Source: Hafnia alvei (GTDB taxonomy: Bacteria; Pseudomonadota; Gammaproteobacteria; Enterobacterales; Enterobacteriaceae). From it: a DNA stretch of 64,000 nucleotides. Where the stretch lies: assembly GCF_900095695.1 (NCBI RefSeq), contig NZ_FMIQ01000062.1:62001-126000 (forward strand), read 5' to 3'. The notes below the pieces were generated by a model. That model was not told the origin of the DNA. It searched no databases and saw only the letters and a list, made by a program, of their open reading frames with translations. This document shows positions 30,054 through 41,393 of this stretch, piece after piece. The position numbers and the translations under genes were made by a program. Positions within the stretch are counted from its first letter, which is position 1; every line of letters begins with the position of its first letter.

Positions 30054-30842
30054 GTGATTGACCCAACCGCCTTTATCCATCCAAGTGCCATAGTCGAAGA
30101 CGGCGCAGTCATTGGTGCCGGTGTGCATATCGGTCCTTTTTGCTACGTCGGCTCCCAAGTGGAAATCGGCGAAGGTACCGTGCTGAAGTCCCATGTCGTC
30201 GTCAATGGCATTACTAAAATTGGCCGTGATAACGAGATCTATCAGTTCTCCTCTATTGGTGAAGTGAATCAGGATCTGAAATATGCTGGCGAACCTACAC
30301 GCGTAGAAATCGGCGATCGTAACCGTATTCGCGAGAGTGTCACCATTCATCGTGGTACTGCACAGGGCGGTAACCTAACGAAAGTAGGTAGCGATAACTT
30401 GCTGATGATTAATGCGCATATCGCGCACGATTGTGTCATCGGTAACCGTTGTATTTTCGCTAACAACGCAACGTTAGGTGGTCATGTTACGGTTGATGAT
30501 TTTGCGATCATCGGTGGAATGACAGCGGTTCACCAGTTCTGTGTGATTGGTGCGCATGTGATGGTCGGCGGCTGTTCTGGCGTCGCGCAGGACGTGCCTC
30601 CGTATGTGATTGCACAGGGTAACCATGCAACGCCGTTCGGCCTGAATATTGAAGGCCTGAAGCGCCGTGGTTTCGAAAAAGAGTCTCTGCATGCGATTCG
30701 TAATGCATACAAGATCCTCTATCGTAGCGGAAAAACGCTAGAAGAAGCCAAGCCAGAAATTGCCGAGTTAGCCAAACAGCAACCCGCTGTTCAGCTGTTC
30801 GTTGATTTCTTTGAGCGTTCGACTCGCGGCATTATCCGCTAA
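30054..30842 (+). CDS. lpxA: LpxA, UDP-GlcNAc acyltransferase
   Basis: A 262-residue trimeric beta-helix enzyme that makes the first lipid A step. Hexapeptide repeats fill residues 1-185, and the catalytic histidine is in [15 protein letters not shown] (about 125). The GTG start at 30054 follows GGGAGG and lies four bases after the fabZ stop. The C-terminal helical domain ends STRGIIR. Confidence 0.97.
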   Translation: MIDPTAFIHPSAIVEDGAVIGAGVHIGPFCYVGSQVEIGEGTVLKSHVVVNGITKIGRDNEIYQFSSIGEVNQDLKYAGEPTRVEIGDRNRIRESVTIHRGTAQGGNLTKVGSDNLLMINAHIAHDCVIGNRCIFANNATLGGHVTVDDFAIIGGMTAVHQFCVIGAHVMVGGCSGVAQDVPPYVIAQGNHATPFGLNIEGLKRRGFEKESLHAIRNAYKILYRSGKTLEEAKPEIAELAKQQPAVQLFVDFFERSTRGIIR

Positions 30843-30845
30843 GCT

Positions 30846-32036
30846 ATGACGTTATCTCAGATAGCCTCTGACTCGTTGTCGGTGGATCGCGTTTCGCGTC
30901 CGCTGACGATTGGTCTGGTCGCCGGGGAAACCTCCGGCGATATCCTTGGTGCGGGTTTAATCCGTGCTCTGAAAGCGCGTCACCCCAATGCGCGTTTTGT
31001 CGGCGTAGCCGGTCCTTTGATGCAAGCCGAAGGCTGTGAAGCCTGGTTTGAAATGGAAGAGCTGGCGGTGATGGGGATTGTTGAAGTTCTCGAACGCCTG
31101 CCTCGTCTACTTAAAATTCGCCGTGAACTGACCCAACGCTTTACTGAGCTAAAGCCCGATGTTTTCGTCGGTATCGATGCGCCCGATTTTAATATCACGC
31201 TGGAAGGCCGCTTAAAGCAGAAAGGTATTCGAACCATTCATTATGTCAGCCCCTCAGTGTGGGCGTGGCGACAGAAGCGTGTTTTCAAAATTGGCAAGGC
31301 AACCGATTTGGTTTTAGCCTTTCTGCCTTTTGAAAAAGCGTTTTATGACAGATTCAATGTTCCATGCCGTTTCATTGGTCATACGATGGCTGATGCAATG
31401 CCGCTCAACCCGGATAAACAGGCCGCGCGTCAAGCATTGGGTATTGCTCCCGATGCATTGTGTTTAGCGTTACTGCCGGGCAGCCGTAGCGCTGAAGTTG
31501 AAATGTTGAGTGCTGACTTCTTAAAAACAGCGACGATCTTGCGGGAGAAGTATCCGGCATTAGAAATCGTTGTACCGCTGGTCAACGCCAAGCGTCGCGA
31601 ACAGTTTGAACGCATTAAAGCTGAAGTTGCACCAGAATTAACCGCTCATCTTCTCGATGGACAGGCACGTAATGCGATGTACGCCAGCGATGCGGCGCTG
31701 TTAGCTTCTGGTACGGCGGCGCTGGAATGTATGCTGGCGAAATGCCCAATGGTGGTTGGCTACCGCATGAAACCGTTCACCTTCTGGTTGGCTGAGCGTC
31801 TGGTGAAAACCGATTATGTTTCATTGCCGAATCTGTTGGCGCGCCGTGAGTTGGTACAAGAGCTGCTACAGCACGATTGCCAGCCTGAAAAATTAGCCGC
31901 TGCTTTACTGCCGCTGTTAGAAGGTGGTGAAGCCACTAAAGTCTTGCAAAAGACCTTCCTCGAATTGCACCAAAGTATCCGCTGCGGCGCCGATGAACAA
32001 GCGGCCGATGCGGTGCTGTCTTTAGTTAATCAATAA
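30846..32036 (+). CDS. lpxB: LpxB, lipid A disaccharide synthase
   Basis: A 396-residue GT19 glycosyltransferase that joins lipid X and UDP-diacylglucosamine. [17 protein letters not shown] near the N-terminus and [13 protein letters not shown] and [15 protein letters not shown] mark the family. The N-terminus has about ten residues more than E. coli; the alternative is an internal start near [10 protein letters not shown]. It is three bases after lpxA. Confidence 0.96.
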   Translation: MTLSQIASDSLSVDRVSRPLTIGLVAGETSGDILGAGLIRALKARHPNARFVGVAGPLMQAEGCEAWFEMEELAVMGIVEVLERLPRLLKIRRELTQRFTELKPDVFVGIDAPDFNITLEGRLKQKGIRTIHYVSPSVWAWRQKRVFKIGKATDLVLAFLPFEKAFYDRFNVPCRFIGHTMADAMPLNPDKQAARQALGIAPDALCLALLPGSRSAEVEMLSADFLKTATILREKYPALEIVVPLVNAKRREQFERIKAEVAPELTAHLLDGQARNAMYASDAALLASGTAALECMLAKCPMVVGYRMKPFTFWLAERLVKTDYVSLPNLLARRELVQELLQHDCQPEKLAAALLPLLEGGEATKVLQKTFLELHQSIRCGADEQAADAVLSLVNQ

Positions 32037-32059
32037 GTTAATCAATAGGCCGTAATTCA

Positions 32060-32671
32060 ATGAGCACCAATTCAGTGAGTGACATTTTTGTCTATCCTAT
32101 CGCGCAGCGAATTGCAGGCGTTGATGAAGTAGGACGCGGACCTTTGGTTGGCGCGGTTGTCACTGCGGCAGTGATCCTCGATCCTGCGCGTCCGATTGTG
32201 GGCTTGGCCGATTCGAAGAAATTAAGCGAAAAGCGCCGTAACGCGCTGTATGAAGAAATTATTGAGAAAGCGTTGAGCTGGAGCTTAGGCCGCGCAGAGC
32301 CGCACGAAATTGATGAGTTGAACATCCTGCATGCCACTATGCTTGCGATGCAAAGAGCCGTTGCGGGATTGTCGATCGAACCTGATTTTGTGCTGATCGA
32401 TGGTAATCGTTGCCCGAAATTGCCGATGGCTTCTCGGGCTGTGGTGAAGGGTGATAGTCGTGTGGCTGAAATTAGTGCGGCCTCTATTTTGGCTAAAGTC
32501 ACCCGCGACCGTGAAATGCAAGTTCTGGATGCTCAGTTCCCAGACTATGGTTTTGCACAGCATAAAGGCTATCCAACGGCTTTCCATCTTGAGCGCTTAG
32601 CGCAGTTGGGAGCAACAGAACACCACCGTCGCAGCTTTGGGCCGGTTAAACGTGTTCTTGGGCTTATTTAA
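32060..32671 (+). CDS. rnhB: Ribonuclease HII
   Basis: A 203-residue enzyme that removes RNA and single ribonucleotides from DNA. The DEDD metal site begins at [16 protein letters not shown], with further carboxylates in [10 protein letters not shown] and [11 protein letters not shown]. It lies in the lpxB-rnhB-dnaE order of E. coli. Its start is 23 bases after the lpxB stop, just after a repeated TTAATCAATA pair. Confidence 0.96.
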   Translation: MSTNSVSDIFVYPIAQRIAGVDEVGRGPLVGAVVTAAVILDPARPIVGLADSKKLSEKRRNALYEEIIEKALSWSLGRAEPHEIDELNILHATMLAMQRAVAGLSIEPDFVLIDGNRCPKLPMASRAVVKGDSRVAEISAASILAKVTRDREMQVLDAQFPDYGFAQHKGYPTAFHLERLAQLGATEHHRRSFGPVKRVLGLI

Positions 32672-32727
32672 TTAGCCCCCATGTATTTACCTCTTTAGTA
32701 ACAGGTTTTTAGACGAGTAATTGACAT

Positions 32728-35700
32728 ATGGCAGAACCACGTTTCATACATTTGCGCGTTCACAGTGACTATTCCATGATCGATGGGCTGGCGAAAGTCG
32801 GCCCATTGGTTAAGAAAGTGGCTGCGCTGGGTATGCCTGCCTTTGCGATTACTGACCATACTAATATGTGCGGGCTAGTGAAGTTTTATGGCGCGGCGCA
32901 CGGGGCTGGAATTAAGCCAATTATCGGCGCCGATGTATTGGTTAAGAGCGAAATGCTGGGCGATGAGCTTTCCCATTTGACCATATTGGCGGCAAATAAC
33001 ACCGGCTATCAAAACCTAACCCTGCTTATTTCACATGCCTATCAACGCGGGTATGGTGCCGATGGCCCGGTTATCGACCGTGATTGGCTGATTGAATACC
33101 GTGAAGGGCTGATATTGCTGTCAGGCGCACGCCAAGGTGACGTGGGCAAAATGCTGCTGCGTGGCAACCAGCAGCTAGCGCATGAGTGCGTTGATTTTTA
33201 TCAGCAATATTTCCCCGATAGCTACTATCTGGAGCTTATCCGCACGGGCCGCCCTGATGAAGAAAGCTATCTGCATTTTGCCGTGGCCTTGGCTGAAGAG
33301 CGCGATCTTCCGGTGGTGGCTACCAACGATGTACGTTTTTTAGAAACCGGTGATTTCGATGCTCATGAAATTCGCGTCGCTATCCATGACGGTTTCACCT
33401 TAGACGATCCAAAACGGCCTAAAAACTACAGCGCTCAGCAGTACATGCGCAGCGAAGAAGAGATGTGTGAGCTGTTTGCCGACATCCCCGAAGCGCTTGA
33501 AAACAGCGTAGAGATTGCTAAGCGTTGTAACGTGACGATCCGGTTAGGTGAGTATTTCCTGCCACAGTTTCCGACTGGCGAGATGTCGACAGAAGACTTC
33601 TTGGTGGCAAAATCCAAGCAGGGCTTGGAAGAACGTCTCGAGTTTTTATTCCCCGATCCTGAAGAGCGCGCCAAACGCCGTCCTGAATATGACGAGCGTT
33701 TAGAGGTTGAACTTAAAGTTATCAACCAGATGGGATTCCCCGGCTACTTCCTGATCGTGATGGAGTTTATTCAGTGGTCGAAAGATAATGGCGTACCAGT
33801 AGGGCCCGGTCGTGGTTCTGGTGCGGGGTCGTTAGTAGCCTATGCGCTGAAAATCACCGATCTGGATCCGCTGGAGTTCGATCTGCTGTTCGAACGATTC
33901 TTGAACCCAGAACGTGTTTCCATGCCTGACTTTGACGTCGACTTTTGCATGGAAAAACGTGACCGGGTTATCGATCACGTGGCTGAAATGTACGGACGTG
34001 ACGCGGTATCGCAGATTATTACCTTCGGTACCATGGCGGCGAAAGCGGTTATCCGCGACGTTGGCCGCGTGTTAGGGCATCCGTATGGTTTTGTCGATCG
34101 TATATCAAAACTAGTACCGCCAGAGCCGGGCATGACGCTGGCGAAAGCTTTTGAGGCCGAACCGCAGCTGCCAGAAATTTATGAGGCTGACGAAGAGGTT
34201 CGTGCGCTGATCGACATGGCGCGTAAGCTTGAAGGCGTCACGCGTAACGCCGGTAAGCACGCCGGTGGGGTGGTGATTTCACCGACCAAAATTACTGACT
34301 TTGCGCCGCTATACTGCGACTCTGAAGGTAATCACCCTGTCACACAGTTTGATAAAAGCGACGTAGAGTACGCTGGTCTGGTTAAGTTTGACTTCTTGGG
34401 CCTGCGAACGCTGACGATTATCGACTGGGCGCTTGAGATGATTAATGCCCGCCGTGCTAAAACGGGCGAAGAGCCAATCGATATTGCGGCCATTCCGCTC
34501 GACGATAAAAAAAGCTTCGATATGCTGCAACGCTCGGAAACCACAGCGGTATTCCAGCTTGAATCGCGCGGCATGAAAGATTTAATCAAACGTCTGAAGC
34601 CTGACTGCTTCGAAGATATGATCGCATTGGTGGCGCTTTTCCGCCCCGGTCCTTTGCAGTCAGGGATGGTTGATAACTTTATCGACCGTAAGCACGGGCG
34701 CGAAGAGGTGTCTTACCCTGACGTTCAGTGGCAGCATGAGTCGCTGAAACCGGTGCTCGAGCCGACCTACGGCATTATCCTGTATCAAGAACAGGTTATG
34801 CAGATTGCACAGGTGCTCGCCGGTTATACGCTAGGCGGCGCAGATATGCTTCGTCGTGCAATGGGCAAAAAGAATCCCGTTGAAATGGCTAAGCAGCGTG
34901 GTGGGTTCGAAGACGGAGCTAAAGCGCGCGGCGTTGATGGTGAACTGGCGGTTAAAATCTTCGATCTAGTGGAGAAATTTGCCGGCTACGGGTTTAACAA
35001 ATCTCACTCCGCTGCCTATGCGCTGGTTTCATATCAAACGCTTTGGTTAAAGGCTCATTATCCGGCCGAGTTTATGGCTGCGGTTATGACTGCCGATATG
35101 GATAACACCGAAAAAGTCGTTGGCTTAGTAGACGAATGCTGGCGCATGGGGCTAAAAGTGCTGCCGCCGGATATCAACAGCGGGCAGTATCATTTCCATG
35201 TGAATGACGATGGCGAGATAGTCTACGGCATTGGTGCGATTAAAGGTGTGGGTGAAGGGCCGATTGAGGCTATCATCGACGCACGTAACGAAGGCGGACA
35301 TTTCAAAGAGTTATTTGATCTGTGTGCTAGAACAGACACTAAAAAGCTAAACCGACGTATGCTGGAGAAGCTCATCATGTCTGGTGCGTTTGACCGTTTA
35401 GGTCCGCATCGTGCCGCACTGATGAATTCGCTAAATGACGCATTGAAAGCCGCTGACCAACACGCCAAAGCAGAGGCGATTGGTCAGGTGGATATGTTTG
35501 GCGTGCTGGCCGAAGCACCTGAACAAGTTGAGAAATCCTATAGCAGCGTTGCGCCGTGGCCTGCTCAGGTGGTATTGGATGGCGAACGTGAAACGCTGGG
35601 TTTATACCTAACAGGACACCCCATCACCCAATACCTGAAGGAGATAGAGCGCTACGCCGGTGGCATGCGCCTAAAAGATATGCATCCGACGGATCGGGGC

Positions 35701-36210
35701 AAAATGACCACTGCGGTTGGACTCGTAGTAGCAGCGCGAGTTATGACCACCAAGCGGGGTAACCGCATCGGGGTTTGTACACTGGATGACCGTTCCGGCC
35801 GTCTCGAAGTGATGCTATTTACCGATGCGCTCGATAAATATCAACATTTGCTGGAAAAAGACCGTATCCTGATAGCCAGCGGACAGGTCAGCTTTGATGA
35901 CTTTAGCGGTGGGCTTAAAATGATCGCCCGCGAGCTAATGGACATCAGTGAAGCACGCGAAAAATATGCGCGTGGGCTTGCTATCTCGCTGACTGACAGG
36001 CAAATTGATGACCAGCTTTTAAACCGTCTCCGTGACTCGTTGGAACCACATCGGTCGGGGACGATTCCAGTGCATTTATACTATCAACGTGATAATGCAC
36101 GCGCTAAGTTAAGATTTGGCGCGGCCTGGCGGGTAACGCCGACAGATCGCCTGCTAGTTGACCTTCGTACTCTAGTGGGTAATGAACAGGTTGAACTGGA
36201 ATTTGACTAA
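32728..36210 (+). CDS. dnaE: DNA polymerase III alpha subunit
   Basis: An 1160-residue C-family replicative polymerase, the same length as in E. coli. An N-terminal PHP domain ([15 protein letters not shown]), the polymerase active-site aspartates in [10 protein letters not shown] (about residue 400), the helix-hairpin-helix and OB region toward residues 830-1080, and a C-terminal tau-binding tail are all present. accA follows after 12 bases. Confidence 0.98.
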   Translation: MAEPRFIHLRVHSDYSMIDGLAKVGPLVKKVAALGMPAFAITDHTNMCGLVKFYGAAHGAGIKPIIGADVLVKSEMLGDELSHLTILAANNTGYQNLTLLISHAYQRGYGADGPVIDRDWLIEYREGLILLSGARQGDVGKMLLRGNQQLAHECVDFYQQYFPDSYYLELIRTGRPDEESYLHFAVALAEERDLPVVATNDVRFLETGDFDAHEIRVAIHDGFTLDDPKRPKNYSAQQYMRSEEEMCELFADIPEALENSVEIAKRCNVTIRLGEYFLPQFPTGEMSTEDFLVAKSKQGLEERLEFLFPDPEERAKRRPEYDERLEVELKVINQMGFPGYFLIVMEFIQWSKDNGVPVGPGRGSGAGSLVAYALKITDLDPLEFDLLFERFLNPERVSMPDFDVDFCMEKRDRVIDHVAEMYGRDAVSQIITFGTMAAKAVIRDVGRVLGHPYGFVDRISKLVPPEPGMTLAKAFEAEPQLPEIYEADEEVRALIDMARKLEGVTRNAGKHAGGVVISPTKITDFAPLYCDSEGNHPVTQFDKSDVEYAGLVKFDFLGLRTLTIIDWALEMINARRAKTGEEPIDIAAIPLDDKKSFDMLQRSETTAVFQLESRGMKDLIKRLKPDCFEDMIALVALFRPGPLQSGMVDNFIDRKHGREEVSYPDVQWQHESLKPVLEPTYGIILYQEQVMQIAQVLAGYTLGGADMLRRAMGKKNPVEMAKQRGGFEDGAKARGVDGELAVKIFDLVEKFAGYGFNKSHSAAYALVSYQTLWLKAHYPAEFMAAVMTADMDNTEKVVGLVDECWRMGLKVLPPDINSGQYHFHVNDDGEIVYGIGAIKGVGEGPIEAIIDARNEGGHFKELFDLCARTDTKKLNRRMLEKLIMSGAFDRLGPHRAALMNSLNDALKAADQHAKAEAIGQVDMFGVLAEAPEQVEKSYSSVAPWPAQVVLDGERETLGLYLTGHPITQYLKEIERYAGGMRLKDMHPTDRGKMTTAVGLVVAARVMTTKRGNRIGVCTLDDRSGRLEVMLFTDALDKYQHLLEKDRILIASGQVSFDDFSGGLKMIARELMDISEAREKYARGLAISLTDRQIDDQLLNRLRDSLEPHRSGTIPVHLYYQRDNARAKLRFGAAWRVTPTDRLLVDLRTLVGNEQVELEFD

Positions 36211-36222
36211 TATAGGAATACT

Positions 36223-37182
36223 ATGAGTCTGAATTTTCTGGATTTTGAACAGCCGATTGCAGAACTTGAAGCGAAAATTGACTCGCTAACTTCAGTCAGC
36301 CGTCAAGACGAAAAATTAGATATTAATATCGACGAAGAAGTACAGCGCCTGCGTGATAAGAGCGTTGAACTGACGCGTAAGATATTTTCTGATCTGGGTG
36401 CATGGCAGGTTGCGCAGTTAGCGCGCCATCCGCGTCGTCCTTATACGCTGGATTATATCGAGCATATCTTTACTGACTTCGATGAGTTGGCAGGCGATCG
36501 CGCCTATGCTGATGATAAGGCGATTGTCGGTGGTATGGCTCGTTTGAATGGTCGCGCGGTGATGATTATTGGTCATCAGAAAGGACGTGAAACCAAAGAG
36601 AAAATCCGCCGCAACTTTGGTATGCCTGCGCCGGAAGGATACCGTAAGGCTTTGCGTCTGATGGAAATGGCCGAGCGCTTTAAACTGCCAATCATTACCT
36701 TCATCGATACCCCAGGAGCATATCCTGGCGTGGGTGCTGAAGAGCGTGGTCAGTCCGAAGCTATCGCTCGTAACCTGCGTGAAATGTCAGGTTTGACCGT
36801 GCCAGTTATCTGCACCGTGATTGGTGAAGGTGGTTCTGGTGGCGCGTTGGCTATCGGCGTTGGCGATAAAGTTAACATGCTGCAGTACAGCACCTACTCC
36901 GTTATCTCTCCGGAAGGTTGCGCCTCAATTCTGTGGAAGAGCGCCGATAAAGCGCCATTAGCCGCAGATGCGATGGGGATTACTGCTCCGCGTCTGAAAG
37001 AACTAAAGCTGATTGACTCCGTTATCCCTGAACCTTTGGGCGGTGCACATCGCGATGTTCCTGCGATTGCTGCATCCCTGAAAGCACAGCTGTTAGCTGA
37101 TTTAGGCGATCTTGATGTGTTAGAAACAGAAGAACTGTTGAATCGTCGCTACCAGCGTCTGATGAACTACGGTTACTGCTGA
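36223..37182 (+). CDS. accA: AccA, acetyl-CoA carboxylase carboxyltransferase alpha
   Basis: A 319-residue crotonase-fold subunit that, with AccD, transfers carboxyl from biotin to acetyl-CoA. Family segments [38 protein letters not shown] and [15 protein letters not shown] form the oxyanion and CoA site. A strong terminator follows. In E. coli ldcC is next; here it is missing and gloA2 follows directly. Confidence 0.98.
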   Translation: MSLNFLDFEQPIAELEAKIDSLTSVSRQDEKLDINIDEEVQRLRDKSVELTRKIFSDLGAWQVAQLARHPRRPYTLDYIEHIFTDFDELAGDRAYADDKAIVGGMARLNGRAVMIIGHQKGRETKEKIRRNFGMPAPEGYRKALRLMEMAERFKLPIITFIDTPGAYPGVGAEERGQSEAIARNLREMSGLTVPVICTVIGEGGSGGALAIGVGDKVNMLQYSTYSVISPEGCASILWKSADKAPLAADAMGITAPRLKELKLIDSVIPEPLGGAHRDVPAIAASLKAQLLADLGDLDVLETEELLNRRYQRLMNYGYC

Positions 37183-37207
37183 TCTTCATCACGAGTGATG
37201 TTCATTC

Positions 37208-37241
37208 TAAAGCCCGGTTATGCCGGGCTTTGTTGTTTTTA
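37208..37241 (+). terminator. Terminator of accA
   Basis: AAAGCCCGG/CCGGGCTTT with TTATG in the loop, followed by GTTGTTTTT. Confidence 0.9.
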
Positions 37242-37362
37242 TCGTTCGTTCAGTTTCTTTTGTTTGGCTTACACTTTATGAAGCGCTTTTTGTCAGCGTA
37301 AAATTGCTTTCTACATGGTTAAGGGGTAATTTTCCCGAGAATCGTTTGCATTTGGAGGCTAT

Positions 37363-37779
37363 GTGAAACTCAATAAAATCCACCACATCGCAATTATTGC
37401 GTCGGATTATCAACGCAGTAAGTCTTTCTACTGTGATGTTTTAGGTTTTACGTTACTGAGCGAAGTTTATCGTGCAGAGCGTGATTCTTGGAAAGGGGAT
37501 TTAGCGCTTAACGGGGACTATACGATTGAGCTGTTTTCATTTCCCAAGCCTCCCGCTCGAGTATCTCGGCCTGAAGCCTGCGGTTTGCGCCACTTGGCAT
37601 TTAGCGTCGATAATATTGATCGTGCGGTAAAACACTTGGAAAAGCACGCGGTGCATTGTGAAGAGGTACGCATTGATCCCTATACGGAACGTCGATTTAC
37701 ATTTTTCTCTGATCCTGATGGGCTGCCGCTTGAGCTCTATCAAGTGAGTGATGACTTGAAAAATAGTACCAATTGCTGA
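37363..37779 (+). CDS. gloA2: VOC-family protein GloA2 (YaeR)
   Basis: A 138-residue glyoxalase/bleomycin-resistance-fold metalloprotein. It contains HHIAIIASDYQRSKSFYCDVLGF, GLRHLAFSVDNIDRAV and the acidic ligand in LPLELYQ, matching E. coli YaeR over its length. Substrate is unproven. The start is GTG at 37363 behind TTGGAGG; an ATG two bases earlier is out of frame and reads straight into a stop. It sits between accA and cadC. Confidence 0.92.
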   Translation: MKLNKIHHIAIIASDYQRSKSFYCDVLGFTLLSEVYRAERDSWKGDLALNGDYTIELFSFPKPPARVSRPEACGLRHLAFSVDNIDRAVKHLEKHAVHCEEVRIDPYTERRFTFFSDPDGLPLELYQVSDDLKNSTNC

Positions 37780-37886
37780 AAATATAATACCAAAAGTGCA
37801 TAGGATGCTGCGGTTTACTGTGTAACAAGTCCCGCTGTGCTACTATTGCGCGCTTCTTTCCATTTCCCTCTGAGCCTTAGCACACC

Positions 37887-39494
37887 ATGCAAGAGCAAAC
37901 TTTCCGCGTTGGCGAATGGTTGGTTTTAGCCGCTGATAATAAGATCACCCGTGATGGTCGTTTATTAGTGTTAGAGCCTCGCCTCATCGATATGCTGAGC
38001 TACTTTGCTCATCATCCCGATACGGTACTAAGCAGGGATGAACTAATTGATAACGTATGGAAACGTAATATTGTCACCAATCATGTGGTGACTCAGTGTA
38101 TCTCTGAGCTGAGGAAATATTTAAAAGACGGGCGACCTGACGCGCCTGAGTACATCGTGACGGTGCCTAAACGTGGTTATAAGCTGGTTGAACCGGTTAT
38201 CTGGTGCGAAGAGGGCGGGGCTGATTTTATCTTACCGACTCAAACGCCGGTTAAAGTGGTCATTGAGCATGAGCCGGAAGATGGCAGCGCGATATCGAAT
38301 ACTGCACCTACATCAGATGTTCATCCTGAGCAATCATCGCTTAGCCATGTCCAAACGGCCAGTCCAGACGCTGTACCAACAGATGCGGGTGATAAAAAAC
38401 GTTCATCTAAGCTGTGGCGTTCACGTTTTTGGGTCTGGGTAGCATTTCTATCCTCGCTGGTGCTGTGTATTTCGCTTGTTGGTTTAGCTGTTTTTAACCA
38501 GCGAGTGCCTGTGGCACCTGCGCCGATGCTGCTGAATCCGCGTGATATTGATATCCGTATTCAGGGTGGGAACAGTTGCACCAACTGGACGAATCAGCTT
38601 TCGTACGTAGTCGGCTTGAGTGAAATGCTAGCGCAAGGCTTGAATACCCATTCAACGTTTTTAGTGCACGATCAAACCAACTATAACTACGGTGGGCCGA
38701 GTAGTTCAGGCAAATCTATGTTCATTGAGTTTGTGAATCAGAGGCACTACCGCGCGCAGCAATGTTTCTTGTCTGTGCGTCTGATTGATAACGCTGATAG
38801 CTCAGTGATGCTGGAGAAACGCTACTTTATTACGACGGATAATTTGCTGACGGTGCAGAAGGACTTCATCGATAGCATGTTCCAAACGCTAAAAGTGGTT
38901 CAACCTTCTAGCATGGTACAAAGAATTGAGACGCTGGTGCCGCAGCACAGTCAGGTACTGCAGCTCTATTATCAGGCACATCAGCTTTTGATTCAGGGGG
39001 ACAGCGATTCATTAAATCAGGCCAGTACCTTACTTGCCCAGATTACAAAACAATCGCCGGACTTTATCTATGCGCGTGCAGAAAAAGCGCTGGTAGATAT
39101 ATTGCTGAATTCATACCAGCCGTTTAATGCATCAGATCTCGCCGCTCTTCGTAAAGAAATTACTGACGTTGAGGCGATCCCTTTATTGCAGAATAGCGCG
39201 ATTGTTCAGCAGATATATGCGGTCGATTATTTAAGTCAGGGTAAAGTTGATGAAGCCTTTAATATGATTAATAAAGGCATAGATTTAGAGATGTCTTGGT
39301 TAAATTATGTCTTACTTGGTAAAGTCTACGAGTTGAAAGGGGAAAATAACCTTGCTGCGGATGCTTATATTACCGCCTTCAATTTACGCCCAGGAAATAA
39401 TACCTTGGATTGGATAAAAAATGGCGTCTTCCAAACCAATGTTATCCGCGTTGCCCCTTACTTAGCGAATTACGACTTCTCCGATAACAATTAA
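37887..39494 (+). CDS. cadC: CadC, membrane-bound acid and lysine-responsive activator
   Basis: A 535-residue ToxR-like regulator. An OmpR-type winged helix fills residues ~1-105 (LSRDELIDNVWKRNIVTNHVVTQ), then a variable linker, one membrane helix near residues 185-205 (FWVWVAFLSSLVLCISL), and a periplasmic sensor with the two cysteines GNSC and QQCF that form the pH-sensing disulfide in E. coli. Known role: activates cadBA at low pH when lysine, sensed through LysP, is present. The linker is longer than in E. coli (512 residues). Confidence 0.96.
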   Translation: MQEQTFRVGEWLVLAADNKITRDGRLLVLEPRLIDMLSYFAHHPDTVLSRDELIDNVWKRNIVTNHVVTQCISELRKYLKDGRPDAPEYIVTVPKRGYKLVEPVIWCEEGGADFILPTQTPVKVVIEHEPEDGSAISNTAPTSDVHPEQSSLSHVQTASPDAVPTDAGDKKRSSKLWRSRFWVWVAFLSSLVLCISLVGLAVFNQRVPVAPAPMLLNPRDIDIRIQGGNSCTNWTNQLSYVVGLSEMLAQGLNTHSTFLVHDQTNYNYGGPSSSGKSMFIEFVNQRHYRAQQCFLSVRLIDNADSSVMLEKRYFITTDNLLTVQKDFIDSMFQTLKVVQPSSMVQRIETLVPQHSQVLQLYYQAHQLLIQGDSDSLNQASTLLAQITKQSPDFIYARAEKALVDILLNSYQPFNASDLAALRKEITDVEAIPLLQNSAIVQQIYAVDYLSQGKVDEAFNMINKGIDLEMSWLNYVLLGKVYELKGENNLAADAYITAFNLRPGNNTLDWIKNGVFQTNVIRVAPYLANYDFSDNN

Positions 39495-39513
39495 TTTGTA
39501 TGATATTTAATCT

Positions 39514-39548
39514 GGCCTGTTCCCTTATAAAGGAGCAGGCTTTTTTTA
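39514..39548 (+). terminator. Terminator of cadC
   Basis: Nine-base stem GCCTGTTCC (39515-39523)/GGAGCAGGC (39532-39540) with an eight-base loop and TTTTTTTA. Confidence 0.9.
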
Positions 39549-39920
39549 CCCCCAAAGAATTATAAACCTTCCTCGAATTCCTTACTGACAATGAAAAATA
39601 TATGCATTAAATGTGTTGTTTTTTTGTGTCTTATTATGTGTTAATTTTGTTTCGCAATGCAGTTTTTTATCTTGAAAAGACATGGGTAATTTTTATGTCA
39701 ACATGCTGTTTTTAATGGTTTAATTTTGCGTTTCTTGATGTTTTTTTATCATGTGAATAAAAATATCAAGATGTCATTTCTTGGGACACGCTGATAATTT
39801 AACTTTACCTTTAGGACTTTTATTTTGCCGGTCAGTAACATGCATCCCATCAAGTCGAACACCTAACTGCGGTAATGAGTGAATACGACTTTTCTGAAAA
39901 TTAATCAGGAGCAACTGACC
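39549..39920 (+). promoter_or_regulatory. AT-rich cadBA control region
   Basis: About 370 bases without a gene. The first 200 (39556-39760) are strongly A+T-rich with many T-tracts, typical of an H-NS-silenced promoter opened by CadC. CadC sites in E. coli lie in the same position, but I could not assign exact boxes. A good ribosome-binding site CAGGAG at 39906-39911 fixes the cadB start. Confidence 0.65.
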
Positions 39921-41243
39921 ATGTCATCAAGCAAGAAAATCGGGCTAATTGCCTGCACCGGCGTAGTAGCTGGTAATATGATGGGGAGCGGTATTGCACT
40001 ATTACCTGCGAACCTGGCGAGTCTCGGTTCCATCGCAATATTTGGTTGGATCATTTCATTAATCGGTGCAATGTCTCTAGCGTATGTATATGCACGTTTG
40101 GCTACTAAGAATCCTCAGGAAGGTGGCCCTATTGCTTATGCTGGTGAAATTGGTCCGGCATTCGGTTTCCAAACCGGTGTTCTTTATTACCATGCAAACT
40201 GGATTGGTAATTTAGCAATCGGTATTACCGCAGTTTCTTATCTATCTACTTTCTTCCCAGTATTGAATAGTCCAATTGCAGCTGGCGCAGCATGCATCGC
40301 CATTGTATGGATCTTCACCTTTGTGAATATGCTGGGTGGTACTTGGGTAAGCCGTTTAACCACTATCGGTCTGGTTCTGGTGTTAATTCCAGTTATCGGT
40401 ACCGCTATCGCTGGTTGGGCTTGGTTTGACCCTGCTACTTATCACGCTAACTGGAACACTTCTGGCGGTACTGATAGCCACGCGGTTATCAAAAGTATCC
40501 TGCTGTGCCTGTGGGCGTTCGTTGGTGTTGAATCTGCAGCGGTAAGTACTGGTATGGTGAAAAACCCATCTCGTACCGTTCCACTGGCAACCATGTTAGG
40601 TACTGCTCTGGCAGGTATCGTTTATATCGCAGCAACTCAGGTTATCGCGGGTATTTACCCAGCAAGCCAAATGGCTGCTTCTGGTGCACCGTTCGCACTG
40701 AGCGCTTCAACGATGGTTGGCGGTTGGGCTGCTCCAGTGGTCTCTGCTTTCACCGCATTTGCATGTTTAACCTCTTTAGGTTCTTGGATGATGCTGGTGG
40801 GTCAAGCCGGTGTGCGTGCTGCTAAAGACGGTAACTTCCCTAAAGTGTACGGCGAGCTGGACAAAAACGGCATTCCTAAGAAAGGCCTGCTGTTAGCCGC
40901 AGTGAAAATGACCGTACTGATGATTCTGATCACTGTAATGAGCGCCAGCGGCGGTAAAGCGTCTGACCTGTTCGGTGAACTGACTGGTATCGCGGTTCTG
41001 CTGACTATGCTGCCTTACTTCTACTCATGTATCGACCTGATTCGTTTCGAAGGCGTTAACGTGAAAAACCTGCTGAGCCTGGTTGCATCGGTTCTGGGTT
41101 GTTGCTTCTGCTTTATCGCTCTGATGGGTGCGGGTTCATTCGAACTGTCCGGTACCTTCATCGTGAGCCTGGTTATCCTGATGTTCTATGCACGTAAAAT
41201 GAACTCACGCAAACCACAAGCTAGCGCAGACAGCAACGCATAA
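39921..41243 (+). CDS. cadB: CadB, lysine/cadaverine antiporter
   Basis: A 440-residue APC-family exchanger with about twelve membrane helices. It is very close to E. coli CadB (GVVAGNMMGSGIALLPANLA at the N-terminus, TQVIAGIYP, GELTGIAVLLTMLPYFYSC). It imports lysine and exports cadaverine, which completes the proton-consuming cycle with CadA. The ATG at 39921 is chosen over an upstream in-frame ATG because of the Shine-Dalgarno spacing and the conserved MSS start. Confidence 0.96.
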   Translation: MSSSKKIGLIACTGVVAGNMMGSGIALLPANLASLGSIAIFGWIISLIGAMSLAYVYARLATKNPQEGGPIAYAGEIGPAFGFQTGVLYYHANWIGNLAIGITAVSYLSTFFPVLNSPIAAGAACIAIVWIFTFVNMLGGTWVSRLTTIGLVLVLIPVIGTAIAGWAWFDPATYHANWNTSGGTDSHAVIKSILLCLWAFVGVESAAVSTGMVKNPSRTVPLATMLGTALAGIVYIAATQVIAGIYPASQMAASGAPFALSASTMVGGWAAPVVSAFTAFACLTSLGSWMMLVGQAGVRAAKDGNFPKVYGELDKNGIPKKGLLLAAVKMTVLMILITVMSASGGKASDLFGELTGIAVLLTMLPYFYSCIDLIRFEGVNVKNLLSLVASVLGCCFCFIALMGAGSFELSGTFIVSLVILMFYARKMNSRKPQASADSNA

Positions 41244-41322
41244 GTGACTTGGCTAACCGCCACGTACACAACGAATTGAGTAATCCTCTCGATTACACAC
41301 AGCAAGACCATTAATTTATCCA

Positions 41323-41366
41323 GCCTCTCTCTGTTTGAAGTACTTCTACTGAAAAGTAGAGAGGGG
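41323..41366 (+). other. Stem-loop between cadB and cadA
   Basis: CCTCTCT and AGAGAGG arms enclose a smaller CTACT-GAAA-AGTAG hairpin at 41346-41359. There is no T-run; it could protect mRNA or set the CadA to CadB ratio. Confidence 0.5.
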
Positions 41367-41393
41367 CCAGCTTTTTGCCTGGAGAATTAGAGT

